From positions 251,067 to 315,066 of the forward strand of contig MU004233.1 of NCBI GenBank assembly GCA_010405405.1: a stretch of DNA of 64,000 bases, written 5' to 3'. The translations under genes and the position numbers were made by a program. Source of the stretch: Microthyrium microscopicum (Eukaryota; Ascomycota; Dothideomycetes; Microthyriales; Microthyriaceae). Each line of letters starts with the position of its first letter. Within the stretch, counting starts at the first letter, position 1. Under the pieces are notes generated by a model, which saw nothing but the letters and a program-made list of their open reading frames with translations, was not told where the DNA came from and made no database searches. Of the stretch, positions 33,290-45,467 are shown piece by piece.

Positions 33290-34906
33290 TTACATCATGT
33301 CGAACGGATGCATACCAGGTCTCCAAACCACTCTGTAGCAGTCCTCTCTAAAGAACTTCACCACTTCCCAAGGTCGTAAATCTTGTTCTTGCCATAGTAC
33401 TTTGACCCCCTTCTCGGCAAGCAATTTTCTGACATCAATTGTTTGTCGATTGGAGTATTGCTCCTCTCCTCCTACTATGTAAATGTTCGCCAATTGTGTA
33501 GCGGCCGTCTTCGTCTCGCTGAACGGCGTCAGAACTTCATAAATATCCTGCTCTGTCATGTAATCCTCATGCAAATATATCGACCCTAAATTTTGTGGCA
33601 GATATCTATAAATCCCTGCCTCATCGACACTAGAGTTGAAAGGACAGCGGTTGCTTTTGGCGGTGTCCCAGAAGCCATTGTGTAGACCGAGTCGTTTGAG
33701 CTGGCGGAAGGGGCGGAAGTCGAGTGCTTTCCTGCGCCGTTGGATCTTCCTGTGCACATCCCGATCACCGGTATTGCAGCGGTATGTGAGCACCAACTCT
33801 TGCAGAGACTTGCCGACGGTGGCACCAAGAATGTTAATCAGCTCGACGCGGTCGCGGGCACTGTCGTCTCCATGAGCGAAGCCGAGCCATAGTTTAGTGA
33901 GAGCTGGCATGCGGGAGAGTAGAGTGGCAATATTGCCCCTTTGGCCTATGAATCTACGGATTATGACTGTAGACATAGCAGGCAGTGGATCGGGGGTTAA
34001 ATAGTTGAATTGTGTCCAAGATTCGCATTTATGTTCACTGATCCAGCGGTCGTTGATGTTGGAAAGGTCTAGCTCTTGGAGAGAAGGAGTTGATGAGAGA
34101 ACTGGAGCAAGCAATTTGAATGGGTAGTAGCTGCGGCGATCTGACTTAAGACGGAGAGTCTTCAAGGAAGTCGGAAGTTTTGGGACGTTCCTACACGATG
34201 TAGCTTGGTCGATGTGGCAAAATAAGCTGCTTAGAGCCATGATGAATTCTCCGTTGTCTTCCTTGAGCACCAGCTCTTCTAGGTTTGGCAGCGATTGCAG
34301 TAATAGCAACATGGCCGAGTCTGGATGGTCGTGAGCTTCTTCGCAGTTACCCGAATCCCATTCAGAAACGGCTCTTCCAACAGCTGGGCATATAGATGCT
34401 AGGCGGTGGATGTGAGTACCCAGGGCTTTCTTTGGTCCATCAGAGCTGCAAAATCTCTCGAAATCCATGAGCTCCGGCTTCGTAGATGATAGTAACTTGC
34501 GACCAGTATCGAATAAGCGATCTCTATCTTCTTGGGACAGAGGCCATTGTCGCTGACCTACACCATCAATGTAAATGTCGCGCCAATCTCGATCACTCGG
34601 CGTCAATTCGAGAACCTTCACGTAGTCTATGAGTCGAGAACCTGGTTTTGTCGTGTCGTTTAGAGCCCTGAAGACATAAGTCGAGCTGACCGACCCGTCG
34701 CTTGGGTCGTCTTCGGCGACTTTGTTGATTACCCTCAAGTTTCTGTATTCCCTTTTGTGCTTCTTGTGTGAACGGAGAACACTTGGATTTGCCATTACGA
34801 CATGATAGAATTGCTGACAAGTCAAAATGAGGTTTTCGAATTCACTGGAACCGCTTTGCTCCAGAATACTAAGGAATAGTTCGTTTGGAAGGTTTTGAAA
34901 AGACAT
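33290..34906 (-). CDS. F-box protein, tandem paralogue 2
   Basis: A single exon encodes 538 aa. The N-terminal F-box (MSFQNLPNELFLSILEQ, LTCQQFYHVV) and the leucine-rich body align along the whole length with the neighbour at 30975-32546, at a level that by eye looks like about 40% identity. It is therefore an old tandem duplicate and both copies are intact. It is the last gene before the copia insertion, whose 5' LTR starts 533 bp above its start codon. Predicted SCF substrate adaptor; substrate unknown. Confidence 0.88.
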   Translation of the reverse strand: MSFQNLPNELFLSILEQSGSSEFENLILTCQQFYHVVMANPSVLRSHKKHKREYRNLRVINKVAEDDPSDGSVSSTYVFRALNDTTKPGSRLIDYVKVLELTPSDRDWRDIYIDGVGQRQWPLSQEDRDRLFDTGRKLLSSTKPELMDFERFCSSDGPKKALGTHIHRLASICPAVGRAVSEWDSGNCEEAHDHPDSAMLLLLQSLPNLEELVLKEDNGEFIMALSSLFCHIDQATSCRNVPKLPTSLKTLRLKSDRRSYYPFKLLAPVLSSTPSLQELDLSNINDRWISEHKCESWTQFNYLTPDPLPAMSTVIIRRFIGQRGNIATLLSRMPALTKLWLGFAHGDDSARDRVELINILGATVGKSLQELVLTYRCNTGDRDVHRKIQRRRKALDFRPFRQLKRLGLHNGFWDTAKSNRCPFNSSVDEAGIYRYLPQNLGSIYLHEDYMTEQDIYEVLTPFSETKTAATQLANIYIVGGEEQYSNRQTIDVRKLLAEKGVKVLWQEQDLRPWEVVKFFREDCYRVVWRPGMHPFDMM

Positions 34907-35095
34907 CTTAATGTAGAAATGTCGCCTTGATTAATTCGTAGCTTTAGTTTTCCACACTTCGACAGAACCAGGACACAGAATATATGCAAGCAATAATTCA
35001 GCATTTCTTGCAATGGAATGACCAAACCAGGAAATATACCTAGACACTCATAGCTGTCAGTATTGGTGGCACAGGCCCATCACGGCTTTCTTAAA

Positions 35096-35113
35096 ATCCT
35101 TCAAGGCAGGTTT
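35096..35113. promoter_or_regulatory. 18-bp promoter word shared by the F-box paralogues (copy 2)
   Basis: Identical to 32718-32735, in the same orientation relative to its gene. Confidence 0.45.
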
Positions 35114-35433
35114 TCGACCATTTTCGTTCCCTCAAGTTAGTTTCGACTTACAGTTTTTCGGTACAGTTCTTAGCCTTTCGCAATCCTGCATCCAAAGAAG
35201 CTGTGGCAGTGCTGCGACGTCCCTACCGACTGGACGGAGGCCAGCCAGGCTGTGCATCAGGCTGCCTTCTGAAACTGCTGTCTCAAAGCCCACCCAGAGC
35301 AATATTCAGAGACCTCGTTTCTGTTTTGACTGGGAAGACAAAAGAGTCAGGCCATCGCTATCAAGTTCACGTCAAAAATAACGACCAATTGTCACTTGTA
35401 AGAAGCGACCTTTTTTCGTACGTTTGTTTATGG

Positions 35434-35438
35434 CCTGG
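35434..35438. repeat. Target-site duplication of the copia element, left copy
   Basis: CCTGG immediately precedes the 5' LTR. The same five bases follow the 3' LTR at 42753-42757. Confidence 0.85.
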
Positions 35439-35733
35439 TGACAGAAGGTTCGTTCCAAACCCTAGATCCGCGCTAGTCCTGATCTAGGATTAGGAAGCAG
35501 AAACACCAAAATTTAGCCTCTATTAGCTATCACATCTTTTTACCTTTTCTACCCCTTTTTACATATTACTTTTGCCTCTATTATAGCCTAAATTCTAGGC
35601 TCTAAGAAGACACGTTTTACGTCTTTAATAAGATATAAATATTATAGTTATTATAGTAGTTAGTTAATTAAATTCTTTAATGTTTTCTTTACTAATTCTG
35701 TATTCCTTAAGCTATATAGACTATATTCTATTA
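35439..35733 (+). repeat. 5' LTR of the copia element
   Basis: It begins TGACAGAAGG and ends at 35733, at the position matching the GTCA end of the 3' LTR. Its outer 100 bp or so keep C and G bases, while its inner part is RIP-mutated. Confidence 0.9.
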
Positions 35734-36898
35734 GTTATAAGCTTAGTATTCTAATATACTTTTATTATTTTATTATTCTATACGTAAATCCTCTATAAAC
35801 TATATTATTATAATCTCTTAAATTCTAGCTATTATTATATACTAGTTTTAGTATTAAAACCTAACGTTTAGGTTATAGATTAACTTATAACGTTACTTCT
35901 AAAGTTATAATTATTACTAAAGCTAGAACTACTATCTAGAGCTACTACTTCTTTAAAGTAAAGTTAGGAAGCACTTTACTTTATTTATTCCTCTTTATAG
36001 TAACTTATACTTCTCTTTATTACTTTACTATTTATAATACCTATTTAAATTATTAAGAAGTAATAAGAGAACTTTACTACGTTATTTAATAGTAAGAAAG
36101 AGTAAGGAATTAGTAAATTAAATTAGGAAATTGCTTAAAGAAGTAATTTTATAAACCTTAGAGGTATAAATATCCTTCTACCTTCTTCTCTCTTCTTCTT
36201 CTTCTTCTCTTCTTTATTACGTATTTTAAGCTTTATACTTTTACTAGTACTCTTCCTACTATATTTAGTATTTATATAATCTTTACTATTAAGCTCCTAG
36301 CGTATTCTTAATCTTAATAATTCTTTAAAAGCTATTACTTCCTTAAATTCTTAGTATGCTAATAGCTTTAGTATTAGTAGTGCTAGAATATGCTAATAGC
36401 CTTAGTATTTATAGAGATAAAGTATAAGTAATACTTTTTACTACTTTTAGTTACTATCTAGTCCTCTAGTCTTTAATAGTTCTTTTACTACTATTATTCC
36501 TTAACTTTAAGGACTTAACTACTAGTAGTCCTTACCTTTAAAGACTTAACCTCTTTACTACCTTAATACGCTAATAGCTTTAGTATTAGTAGTACTAGAT
36601 AACGCCTTCTAACTTCTTAATAATAATTATATTACTATACTTACTACTTTCTTTCTTATAGACCTAAGCTACTAAGTAAGTCTCTTAAAGAAACGTACTA
36701 TTAGTATTATGTAAACTACTATTATTATTCCTTAACTTTAAGGACTTAACCTTTTTACTACCTTAGTTATAGTAGTACTAAAACCTACGTTATTTTTAAA
36801 TACGTCCTAAATTCTTATAAAATATTATTAGTAATTTTACTACTACTAATCTAACCTTAGTACTTTAGTCTAGGCCTAGCACGCTATAACTAGAAAGT

Positions 36899-37015
36899 AT
36901 ATTTAGTAAAGATATATAAGTATTTAATTATTTTATATTCTATTCCTAAGTAGAGTAAAAAAAGTATTTAGTAAAAATATATAAGTATCTAATTATTCTA
37001 TATTTTATTCCTAAA
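36899..37015. repeat. Tandem direct repeat in the copia leader
   Basis: A unit of about 55-60 bp (AGTAAAGATATATAAGTAT and onward) occurs at about 36906-36957 and again at about 36967-37014 with a few transitions. CT-rich tracts of similar layout recur at about 36180-36220, 37085-37130 and 37300-37350, so the leader grew by internal duplication. Confidence 0.65.
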
Positions 37016-40000
37016 GCAAAGAAATATAATGCTAAGCTTAAACTACCTAAAAAAAAAATCTTAGAGGCCTAGAGGATATAAATATCTTTCTTCTCTTACT
37101 TATTTTCCTTCTCTTCTTCTTCTTTCTCTATACTAAGGCAGTATTTCCTAAATAAAGGTATAAAGATACTAAGGTAGTATCTCCTAAATAGAGCAACGAC
37201 CTACTAGAAGTACTTATTACGAGCTTACGTATATTCCTTCTAAATAAACTTAATACAAATTACCTAAATAGGTAATTTCTTAATCTTTAGGAGTATAAAA
37301 TACTTTCTTCCTCTTCTTCTCTACCTCTTCTTCTTCTTCTTCTATATACTAAGATAGTTCTTCTAAATTAGAGAAATCTCTAAAATAGCCTACTAAGCTA
37401 AAGGAATAAGCTATAGCAACTTAATATAATGGCAACGTTTTTACCTCCTAATTAAAGTAGTATTAAAGATATTAGTCTTTATAGAAAGCTAAGTATTATT
37501 CCTAAATATACTATATAGACTCTATAGAAGAATTACCTAAAATAGTAACTACTAGAGATTTCCCTATAGTAATTATATTAAAAAATAATAATGACTAGTA
37601 TACCTAGATTAACTTTATAAAATAATAGATATACGCTTTAAATATATAGGATTATATTAACCTAGAAGGAACTAGTTCTTCTTTAAAAAAACTAATACGC
37701 TTATCTAAAATACGCCTAGTAGAACTTATTATTTCTTAAGTATTTATAAAGAATAATAAGGATTAGCTTACTTAAATAATAGAGTTAATTCCTACTTAAG
37801 AATATAATATCCTATTATAAATATATAATTTAGACTACTAAGAGTACTAAGATATTAAAAACGCTATAGTTAAGATTAATAACTTCCTAAATAAGATGAT
37901 ATCTAAAAGTCTCTAGAACTATATTACTAATATCTTTAAGGCTTAAGATATACTTTAGGTACTTTAGAAAGATATTTATCCTTCCTAAACTAGTATAATC
38001 TTAAAGCTAAATAAAGAATTTAATACCCTAAGGAAGGAGTATAAATAGTAAGAACTATAACTCTAGTTAACCTACTAAATATCTCTTTAAAGAGAAAGTT
38101 CTCTTTACGATAAGGATAGAATCTCTAAGAAATAGCTTATAAATACTTTTATAAACGCTACTTAAGCTTTCTACTCTAATGCCTAAATATAGTTTACTTA
38201 TTATTATATAGAAGATAAATAACTTACTCTTTTAGAGTATATTAAGAAGTATTAAACTATCTATAGTAAGAAAACTATACTAGTATTATAATCTAGTATT
38301 ATTTTTGCTACTACCCTTAATAGAAAGACTTAAGAAGAGATATCTTAATCTAAAAAGGCTTCCTTAACTATAAATACTTATTAACCTTCCTTAACGTTTA
38401 AATTATAAAGTTCTTAGAAGGACAAAAAGATAACTCCTTCTTACTTCTATAGTAAGATAAAACTTTATAATAATTACTTCTATCTTTAACCTAATAAACG
38501 TCTAAATAAATAGTATCCTAACTCTAAAGTAGAAGCTAAAATTAAGAAGAGCTTTAAGAATCTTACGCTTAAAGCTAGAGTTAATTATATTCTTTAAGGA
38601 GAGTAAGAATAAGAGCATAGTAATAACTACTAACTACCTAAACTAATTAAATATATAAGTATTAAAATAGTAGTTATAAGAATTATAATATCTATAGTAG
38701 TTAAGATATTTTCTAATAAAAGGTTTATTCTTAATTCTAGAGTAAATATATATATTTATAATAATAGATTCTATTTTAAGATATATAAGAGTATTCCTAG
38801 TTCTTTAATTTATGAAGAGGTCTTCTTATAAGTTATAGAATATAATAATATAGATGTTACTATTTTAAGTCCTAAAGGATACTAAATAGTTACTCTTTAT
38901 AACGTTACTTATATACCTAGCTTCTATAAGAATCTAGCTTCTTATTATAGGATAAAAGCTATAGAATATTGCTAGAATAATAAAATAGGCTAGATTAAGC
39001 ACGTTAAAATAGGAAAGCTTCTAGCTAAAATTATCCTCTCTAATGTTTACTTCCTCTTTAAAAATAATCCTTACTATACCTTCTCTATAATATTATTATT
39101 TCTTTATACTTCTATAGCTTCTATATTTAAATAGTACTAACGGATAGGTTATATTAGTAAAGCTATAGTATCTTATATAGAATACGCTACTAAAGGCATA
39201 AAAATTACTCTAAACGTTACTTCTTCTAGAGATACTAAAGATAATAACTATTTCTATAAAATCTATATTAAAACAAAGCAAAAGAAACAAATCTCCTATT
39301 AATTAATAGATTTAAGCTTAAAGCCTTTTAAGAAGCTTTATATTAATCTAATTTAGGTTAAGAAAGACTATAATAATAATTATTAGATTATTTACGCTTA
39401 CTATACTATTATAAAGTTCTATCTACTAGAAATACTTCCTTAAAAAATATAAGAAAACTATATTTAATTCCTATACTATGTGCTTACTATTATTAAGAAT
39501 ATAGGTTATAAAGTAGGTAATATTAAATATAAGGTCCTTTAAATTTATAGGGATTATAAAGCTACAATAGGTAAGAAGTAGAATAATAAAATCTAGCTAA
39601 ATAGTATTATTAAAGAACTATCTATACTCTATACTACTTTATAAAATAGTTCTATAAAAGTATTAAGACAAATCCTAATATTTATTATAAGAGTACTAAA
39701 ACAATATAGTAGCCTTCTAAATATGTTATAGCCTAAACTTACTTACTTAGTAGTTTATCTACTTAATAGGATCCTAAAGAAGTAGCTAAACTAGAGAATA
39801 CCCTTTAAGATAGTATTTAAACGAGTACTAGATCTTTTATTAGTCTAAATTATTAGCTTAAAAGCTTATATTTATAATCCTAATATTCTAAAGCTTAAGA
39901 AGCTTTAATTTTACTTAATTAAAGGCTAGCTAATAGGTTATACTAGAAGTAATATCTTTAGGGTCTAGATTTCTTTAAATAACTATATTATTAAAGCATA

Positions 40001-42457
40001 AGATATTATAATTAATAAAACTATTAAATTTAATACTACTATGCTTACTATAATTAATAACTAATTTACTAACGTACCTCTAGATATACTACTCTCTTAT
40101 CTTAAAATAGACGTTAATAGTAGTATATTTAACTTATAAGAAGCTAAATAATAGCCTAATCAAAATTAAGAGGCATAAAATAATTAATAGTAAGAATAAG
40201 ATAGCTATTAGACTTCTAAAAATGATTCTAATTAACCTATATTTAATAACTAGCTAATAATACTTAATCCTATACTATTACTACTATCTTAGCCTTTTTT
40301 ATAATATCTAATACCCTCTATAAGTCTATTACCTACTTAAGATTATACTAAATTAAGAAAGGATACTTTAGAAGATTCTACTCCTATAATTTTACTAGTA
40401 CTACTACTAGCTACTCTAATAGCTTATTTAAAATAGTAATATATTACTAAGTATAAATAAGAAATCTAAGCCTTCTAAAATATTTTTATATACGCTATAA
40501 GAAGTAGTTATATCTTATGATTTTTAAGGACTACTAATCTAGTACTCTATAAACTTTACTTCCTTACTTTATTATATTATATATTCTCTATAACTTTAGT
40601 TTAATGCTACTATAAAAAAGATATACTAGAATTACTAAAAATATAGTCTAAAATAATAAAACGCCCTAATTAAGACTAGTATTTTTTAGCTACTAGAATT
40701 AAGATTAAAACACTTTAAGAATAAGGTATATTTAAAAAAGTCTATACCTCTTAAACTAATAAGCCTATTCTACTCTTAAAGTAAGTATTCTTAAAGAAGT
40801 ATAATTTAAATAACTTCCTTCTTAAATATAAGGCTAGAATCTATATAAAAAGAAATCTATAGTACTAAAATCTAGAACTAGAGATTTATACTACTACTAG
40901 AGCTTACTATATATTATATATAATTCTTACGCTAATAGCTATATTTAATCTAGATCTTTATTAATTTAACGCTATAAATATCTTTCTAAATGCTATTCTA
41001 GATAAAATAGTTCTAGTTTAATGCCCTAAAGGCTTTAATATTCCTAGAAAGGTCTTACTACTTTACTACGCCCTTTATAAACTACTAAGATCTTTATTAC
41101 TATAGTATTAGGATATAAGAGCTACCCTCTATATAATAAAGTTTAAGCCTATTTTAAAAGACTCCTACCTCTTTAAATATATTTAGTATTCTATCTTCCT
41201 CTTTTATTACGTTAATAACTTTCTTCTTCTCTTACTAAAAGTATATTAAGTAAAAGTAAATAAGATAAAATATAAGCTTAGTACGTGCTATACTATAAGG
41301 AATTTAGGCATCCTAAAAAGCTTTCTTAATATTTAAATACTTTAAGATTAAGCTAATTAAAAGCTCTAGATCTTATAAGACTAGTATATTAATAAAATAA
41401 GTACTAAATTCTAGCTTAATATTATAAAGAAGACTAAATACGTTATTCCTATCTTGAATCTTATTAAACTCGTTCTAAATAAAGAATAGGTATCTAAAGA
41501 TTAGATCTACGCTTTCTAAATGCGTTATAGCTCTATAATCTACTCTACGATAATATATAGGCTAGATATCTATTATATAGCTTCTTATTTAAGCTATTTT
41601 AACTAGAATCCTTCTAAGCTTTACTACTATAAGATTAAGAGAACTATTCTATATCTTTAAGTAATAAAATACCTTATGCTTAAGTATTATAAAACTATTA
41701 AAGCACTTATTACTAGTAAAGAAGTATTTCTTATAGCCTATAATACTATATTTATAAATAATTAGAAGACTTAAAAATTAACTTAGAGCTTCTTATTTAA
41801 CCTATTTAGAGGACTTATTAATTAGTAATCTTTACGCTAAAAAATAGTCTTAATATCTATAATAGAAGTAGAACTTCTATTCCTCTTAAACGCCTTAAAA
41901 GAGCTAATCTTAATCTAACGCCTCTTCTTATAGCTTAAGTTTAATCCTAATATTAAAATACTAATATTAAATAATAATATCTAAATAGTAGGTATTATAA
42001 TAAAGCAAGCTTAGTTTTTATCTTCTAGATTAAAGTACGTTAATATATATTAGTTCTAGCTTTATTAAGAAGTTATAAAGGGCTATATCTCTATTAAATA
42101 AGTTCCTATAGGTAAAATGCTAGCAAATAGTTTAATAAAAGCTCTCTCTTTATAAGAATATAAAAAGTTTAGAAAGATACTAAATTTAATAGATATAGAG
42201 TACTTAGTACTAGCTTAGAAAGATTCTTCCTAAAACGCTATAAATACTCCTACTACTACTATAAATTACTAAATCTCCTATATTTTTATATAAGCTAGAT
42301 TTCCTACGCTAGAGCTACTTAATAGTACTCTTTATTTCCTATTTTAACTAGTTTTAATATTTTAGTAGCTTAGTCTTAGAAAACCTAAAAATTAATATTC
42401 CTTTATACTTAATACTAAGTATATCTTAAGATCTATAGGTTAAAAACTTAGGAGGTA

Positions 42458-42752
42458 TAATAAAAGGTTTATTCTAAACCTTAGATCTACGCTAGTCCTA
42501 ATCTAGGATTAGAAAGCAAAAATATTAAAATTTAGCCTCTATTAGCTATTATATCTTTTTGCCTTTTCTACCCCTTTTTATATATTACTTTTGCCTCTAT
42601 TATAGCCTAAATTCTAGGCTCTAAGAAGATACGTTTTACGTCTTTAACGGGGTATAAATACTGTAGTTATTGCAGTAGTTAGTTAATTAGATTCTTCAAT
42701 ATTCCCTTCACCAATTCTGCATTCCCTAAGCTGCACGGACCGTATTCCGTCA
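42458..42752 (+). repeat. 3' LTR of the copia element
   Basis: It is 295 bp, the same length as the 5' LTR. It begins TAATAAAAGG (TGACAGAAGG after C-to-T and G-to-A changes) and ends ATTCCGTCA. Its outer 100 bp or so are unmutated, and its inner part is mutated, the mirror image of the 5' LTR. Confidence 0.9.
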
Positions 42753-42757
42753 CCTGG
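42753..42757. repeat. Target-site duplication of the copia element, right copy
   Basis: CCTGG directly after the 3' LTR, matching 35434-35438. Confidence 0.85.
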
Positions 42758-43438
42758 CAAGGCTGGGCCAGGTAGCTCGACCAATCAGAGCTTACCAACA
42801 ATTGCAGACCCCATTGTCGTGCAGAACCAGATACTATCCTTCCTGGGCGCTCAATATCTGCAAAGGATGATGCATATCTCAAGGATCATGTCTCCAATGA
42901 AAAGAAACAAGATGGAAGTTGAGTGAGTAGGCTGAGGCGCGAAACAGTCAATTGCGTAATCACAGCCTTATGGAAATCGTGCCTCGTCTCTCAAATGGAT
43001 TCCAATAATACGACAGGTTACGCAACCTGCGTATGATTATTTAAATCGGTCCCTTAGATGGCGTTTACTGCCCAATGCTAGCGCACAAGCGCTGACGGTC
43101 CTACTGAATCCAAATAGCAGCCCCTCGCCGTCTATGCGCGCAATAGCCATAATTTGTTGGTTATCCACTTTTATCCAACATCACTTATACTGTACCGCCA
43201 TTCCCGCTCGCTTGAGACCCGATTAGAACTCCATCACTCCTTCTCGCCACATTCTCAGTGAGGGTCGTCGATGTGCACCTGCTCCGAAATACAATATCGC
43301 CAATTCTGACCTTGTTCCTGCACAAATCTACAATTGTCCCCCATTGTTGTTTCGCAATTAACACCGAATGTGCATTGTTGAAGCCAATATCCTTGAAGAT
43401 TCTGAGTATTGCTTCAAAATCTACATAGAATTTGCAAA
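42758..43438. other. Intergenic, promoter side of the third F-box gene
   Basis: Ordinary base composition resumes at the LTR edge. No gene was seen. A 67-codon minus-strand frame here is partly LTR sequence. Confidence 0.55.
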
Positions 43439-44350
43439 ATGGCGAATCAAGCTTCCAAACCCGGATTTCAATCGATTCCAGCAGAGCTGTTGACCCAGAT
43501 CTTTGGCGAACTTTCAACCTTCAATGACGTTGCAAATCTCGCCGCAACATGCCGCAAATTCCGAGAGACGTGGAACTCGAACTCAACCCCGATTTACCTT
43601 CAAGTTGGCCCACGTGCAATACCATGCGAGGAATATGGACGACAGTTCCTTGCTGACCTGACTATTACGCCGCTTAAAGATTTGACCATGTCGAAAGACG
43701 CCACTATCAAAATCCTTAAGAACGCAAAAGTGGTACGCGATGCCATTGGCGAGTTTGAAAGCAATATTGTTCCTCATGTACAATGTAAGTGTTCTTAGCT
43801 CTAAGCTGCTTCGGTGGCATGGTTTGACGACATCCTAGGCGGTCGAGATACTTCCGAGACCTACTCTCCTCCAAATCAACACCCTCCACAACTAACGAAT
43901 GATGAGCGCTGTCGCTTTACACGAGCTTACTATCAAATGTGGAGCTTCCTCGTGCTTACTCCATCATCACTGCAGGACCGAATGCAAGTCACTTCACTTC
44001 AGCAGCTCTACTACTTGTTGGAGATGGCAGACTTCGAAAACTTTGGAGTCGAACGAGGCACCTGGCCCAACATGGCTCCTTGGTTGCGATATCCTTGGTA
44101 CCCGGGGGCGGACTTTGACGACGGCTCTGTGCTCGCATCTCATCTCTGGGCACAAGATGGCGGATTCAACTTGCACGAGCTAAAAATGTCAATCCAGAGG
44201 GAAATGGACCGCAAATACCAAGCTTTATATCGGAAAAACGCCCCAATTGTGTTTTCTGAGGGATGGGAGAACGGTGCAAGAAATTTCTATGCGCTTTGGG
44301 ATCATGGTCAAGAAGTTTTAGATCGCGTTTTGAATAACCCTGTAGGTTGA
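43439..44350 (+). CDS. F-box protein (third, different subfamily)
   Basis: Two exons (43439-43784 and 43839-44350) give 285 aa. The 54-nt intron has a GTAAGT donor and a CCTAG acceptor. Residues about 9-45 (FQSIPAELLTQIFGEL, ANLAATCRKFRETW) are an F-box. The C-terminal part is rich in Trp, Tyr and Pro and ends in a FYALWDHGQEVLDRVL segment. It is not an evident paralogue of the two minus-strand F-box genes. A broken copy of its C-terminus lies 780 bp downstream. Predicted SCF adaptor; substrate unknown. Confidence 0.85.
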
Positions 44351-45128
44351 GACAGATTGCCAAATTTTGTAGATAGTCATACGTTTACTTGTCACATATC
44401 AAGATCGATTTTGTCCCTGTCAGGGTATTATTAGACAACTAGAAATCCCAACAAGTCACTTCTTGTCATTACTGTGCAGAGGTGGGCGTTCCGTGTTTTG
44501 ACCAGAGTCCAATTCATGAAAGGATTGCAATTGTTAACAGCGACATGATAGTGCCATACATTGCATACGTCTAGGTGCTAGAGAGGCGCAAACTAGGTAT
44601 ATGCAAGGCCTTCGTTAAGGTCAGTGTTTACGCATAAGAATCGCAACACCAACACCACCAACAGCTCTAGTAGATGCGGGAAGCAAAGCTTTGTCCCCAA
44701 GTAGACACCGATTCTCAGGAATGTTGTTGCAGTCAAATGAGTCTATTGTATTTATAGAATAGTGCATCAACGGTATGTACTCAAGGCCACGATTTATTTC
44801 AGCGGCAGGGTTGGACGCGACGGCATCAAGCTAGGCTGGCGTTGCCATAGATTTTTTCCCAGCTCGCCTTCAAACAAGAACTAGACAGATACAGCACCAA
44901 CATTCGTCGCTGTGATGACATTGGCTATTCGCAAGATATTGATTTCAGTCCTCCATGAGGCGAACACTGATCCAACATTAGCACACTGAGTTGGGACTGT
45001 TGCAATAGGGACCTGTCTGTTTCCACGAGATGTATATCAGTCTGTATGTATGATCCAAAGCTGTTTCACGCAATTATTCAGATCAATCGTCGCTTTTTTC
45101 AGTTCCTCATTTGTGCTGCTTGATAGGC
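44351..45128. other. Intergenic, about 0.8 kb
   Basis: This separates the third F-box gene from the relic of its C-terminus. From about 45074 another frame gives a faint resemblance to the segment just before the duplicated part. Otherwise no coding sequence was recognised, so the 5' half of the second copy is lost or unrecognisable. Confidence 0.45.
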
Positions 45129-45467
45129 ATGGCAAGTTCTCAATTCCCCAGAGACAGAATATATCCGGGTGAGGCAGAGCTACCGTACTTAAAGTACCCT
45201 TGGTTTCCAGAAGTGAAATCAGGGGATAACTCTATCCTGTCCTCATACATCTGGTCTGAAGGTGCTGCACTGAACCTGTCCAGGCTCAAGCGGGCAATAT
45301 GGCGTGAAATAGATGGCTTACGTGGTGTGTGTACTCAACTACCACCATTAAACTCGTGGATTCGTCTTCTCGCGAGAGAACACTTTGCGCTGTGGGACCA
45401 TGGCCAGGAGGCTCTAGAGTTGCTTGCGTCGGATCCGAAGAATTGGCGGCGCAAATCATTTGCCTGA
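45129..45467 (+). pseudogene. C-terminal relic of an F-box gene duplicate
   Basis: The encoded stretch PYLKYPWFPEVKSGDNSILS and the later FALWDHGQEALELL match LRYPWYPGADFDDGSVLAS and FYALWDHGQEVLDRVL of the intact gene just upstream, in the same order and strand. No F-box or upstream exon is present, so this is a truncated tandem copy. The frame from 45129 is open for 112 codons. It could be expressed as a short protein, but there is no evidence for it. Confidence 0.65.

Larger units (their letters stand above)
34907..35438. other. Intergenic, F-box promoter up to the copia insertion
   Basis: This contains the second copy of the 18-bp word (35096-35113). An open frame of about 90 codons at 35203-35487 starts without ATG and runs into the LTR. 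I do not accept it as a gene. Base composition is ordinary up to the LTR edge, so RIP has not visibly spread out of the element. Confidence 0.55.
35439..42752 (+). mobile_element. Complete Ty1/copia LTR retrotransposon, RIP-degraded
   Basis: The 7,314-bp element has 295-bp LTRs at both ends and a CCTGG target duplication. Between the LTRs the DNA is extremely AT-rich, with TG and CA dinucleotides scarce and TA abundant, and there is no frame longer than about 60 codons: the mark of RIP. Reading through the stops on the plus strand shows copia order. A gag-like start lies near 37429. A decayed protease motif (NSR in place of DSG) lies near 38730, gag-pre-integrase (HRRLGH-like) near 39135-39200, integrase after that, and RT with QFNAINIFLNAILD-like and KALYGLR-like motifs at about 40960-41110. 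A polypurine-like GGAGG precedes the 3' LTR. The leader before gag is long (about 1.7 kb) and internally repeated. The element cannot be active. Confidence 0.93.

Noticed and set aside
35203-35487. Frame of about 94 codons running into the copia 5' LTR, possibly a gene disrupted by the insertion
   Set aside because: It starts without ATG and rejoining across the empty CCTGG site gives no recognisable continuation, so gene disruption is not supported.
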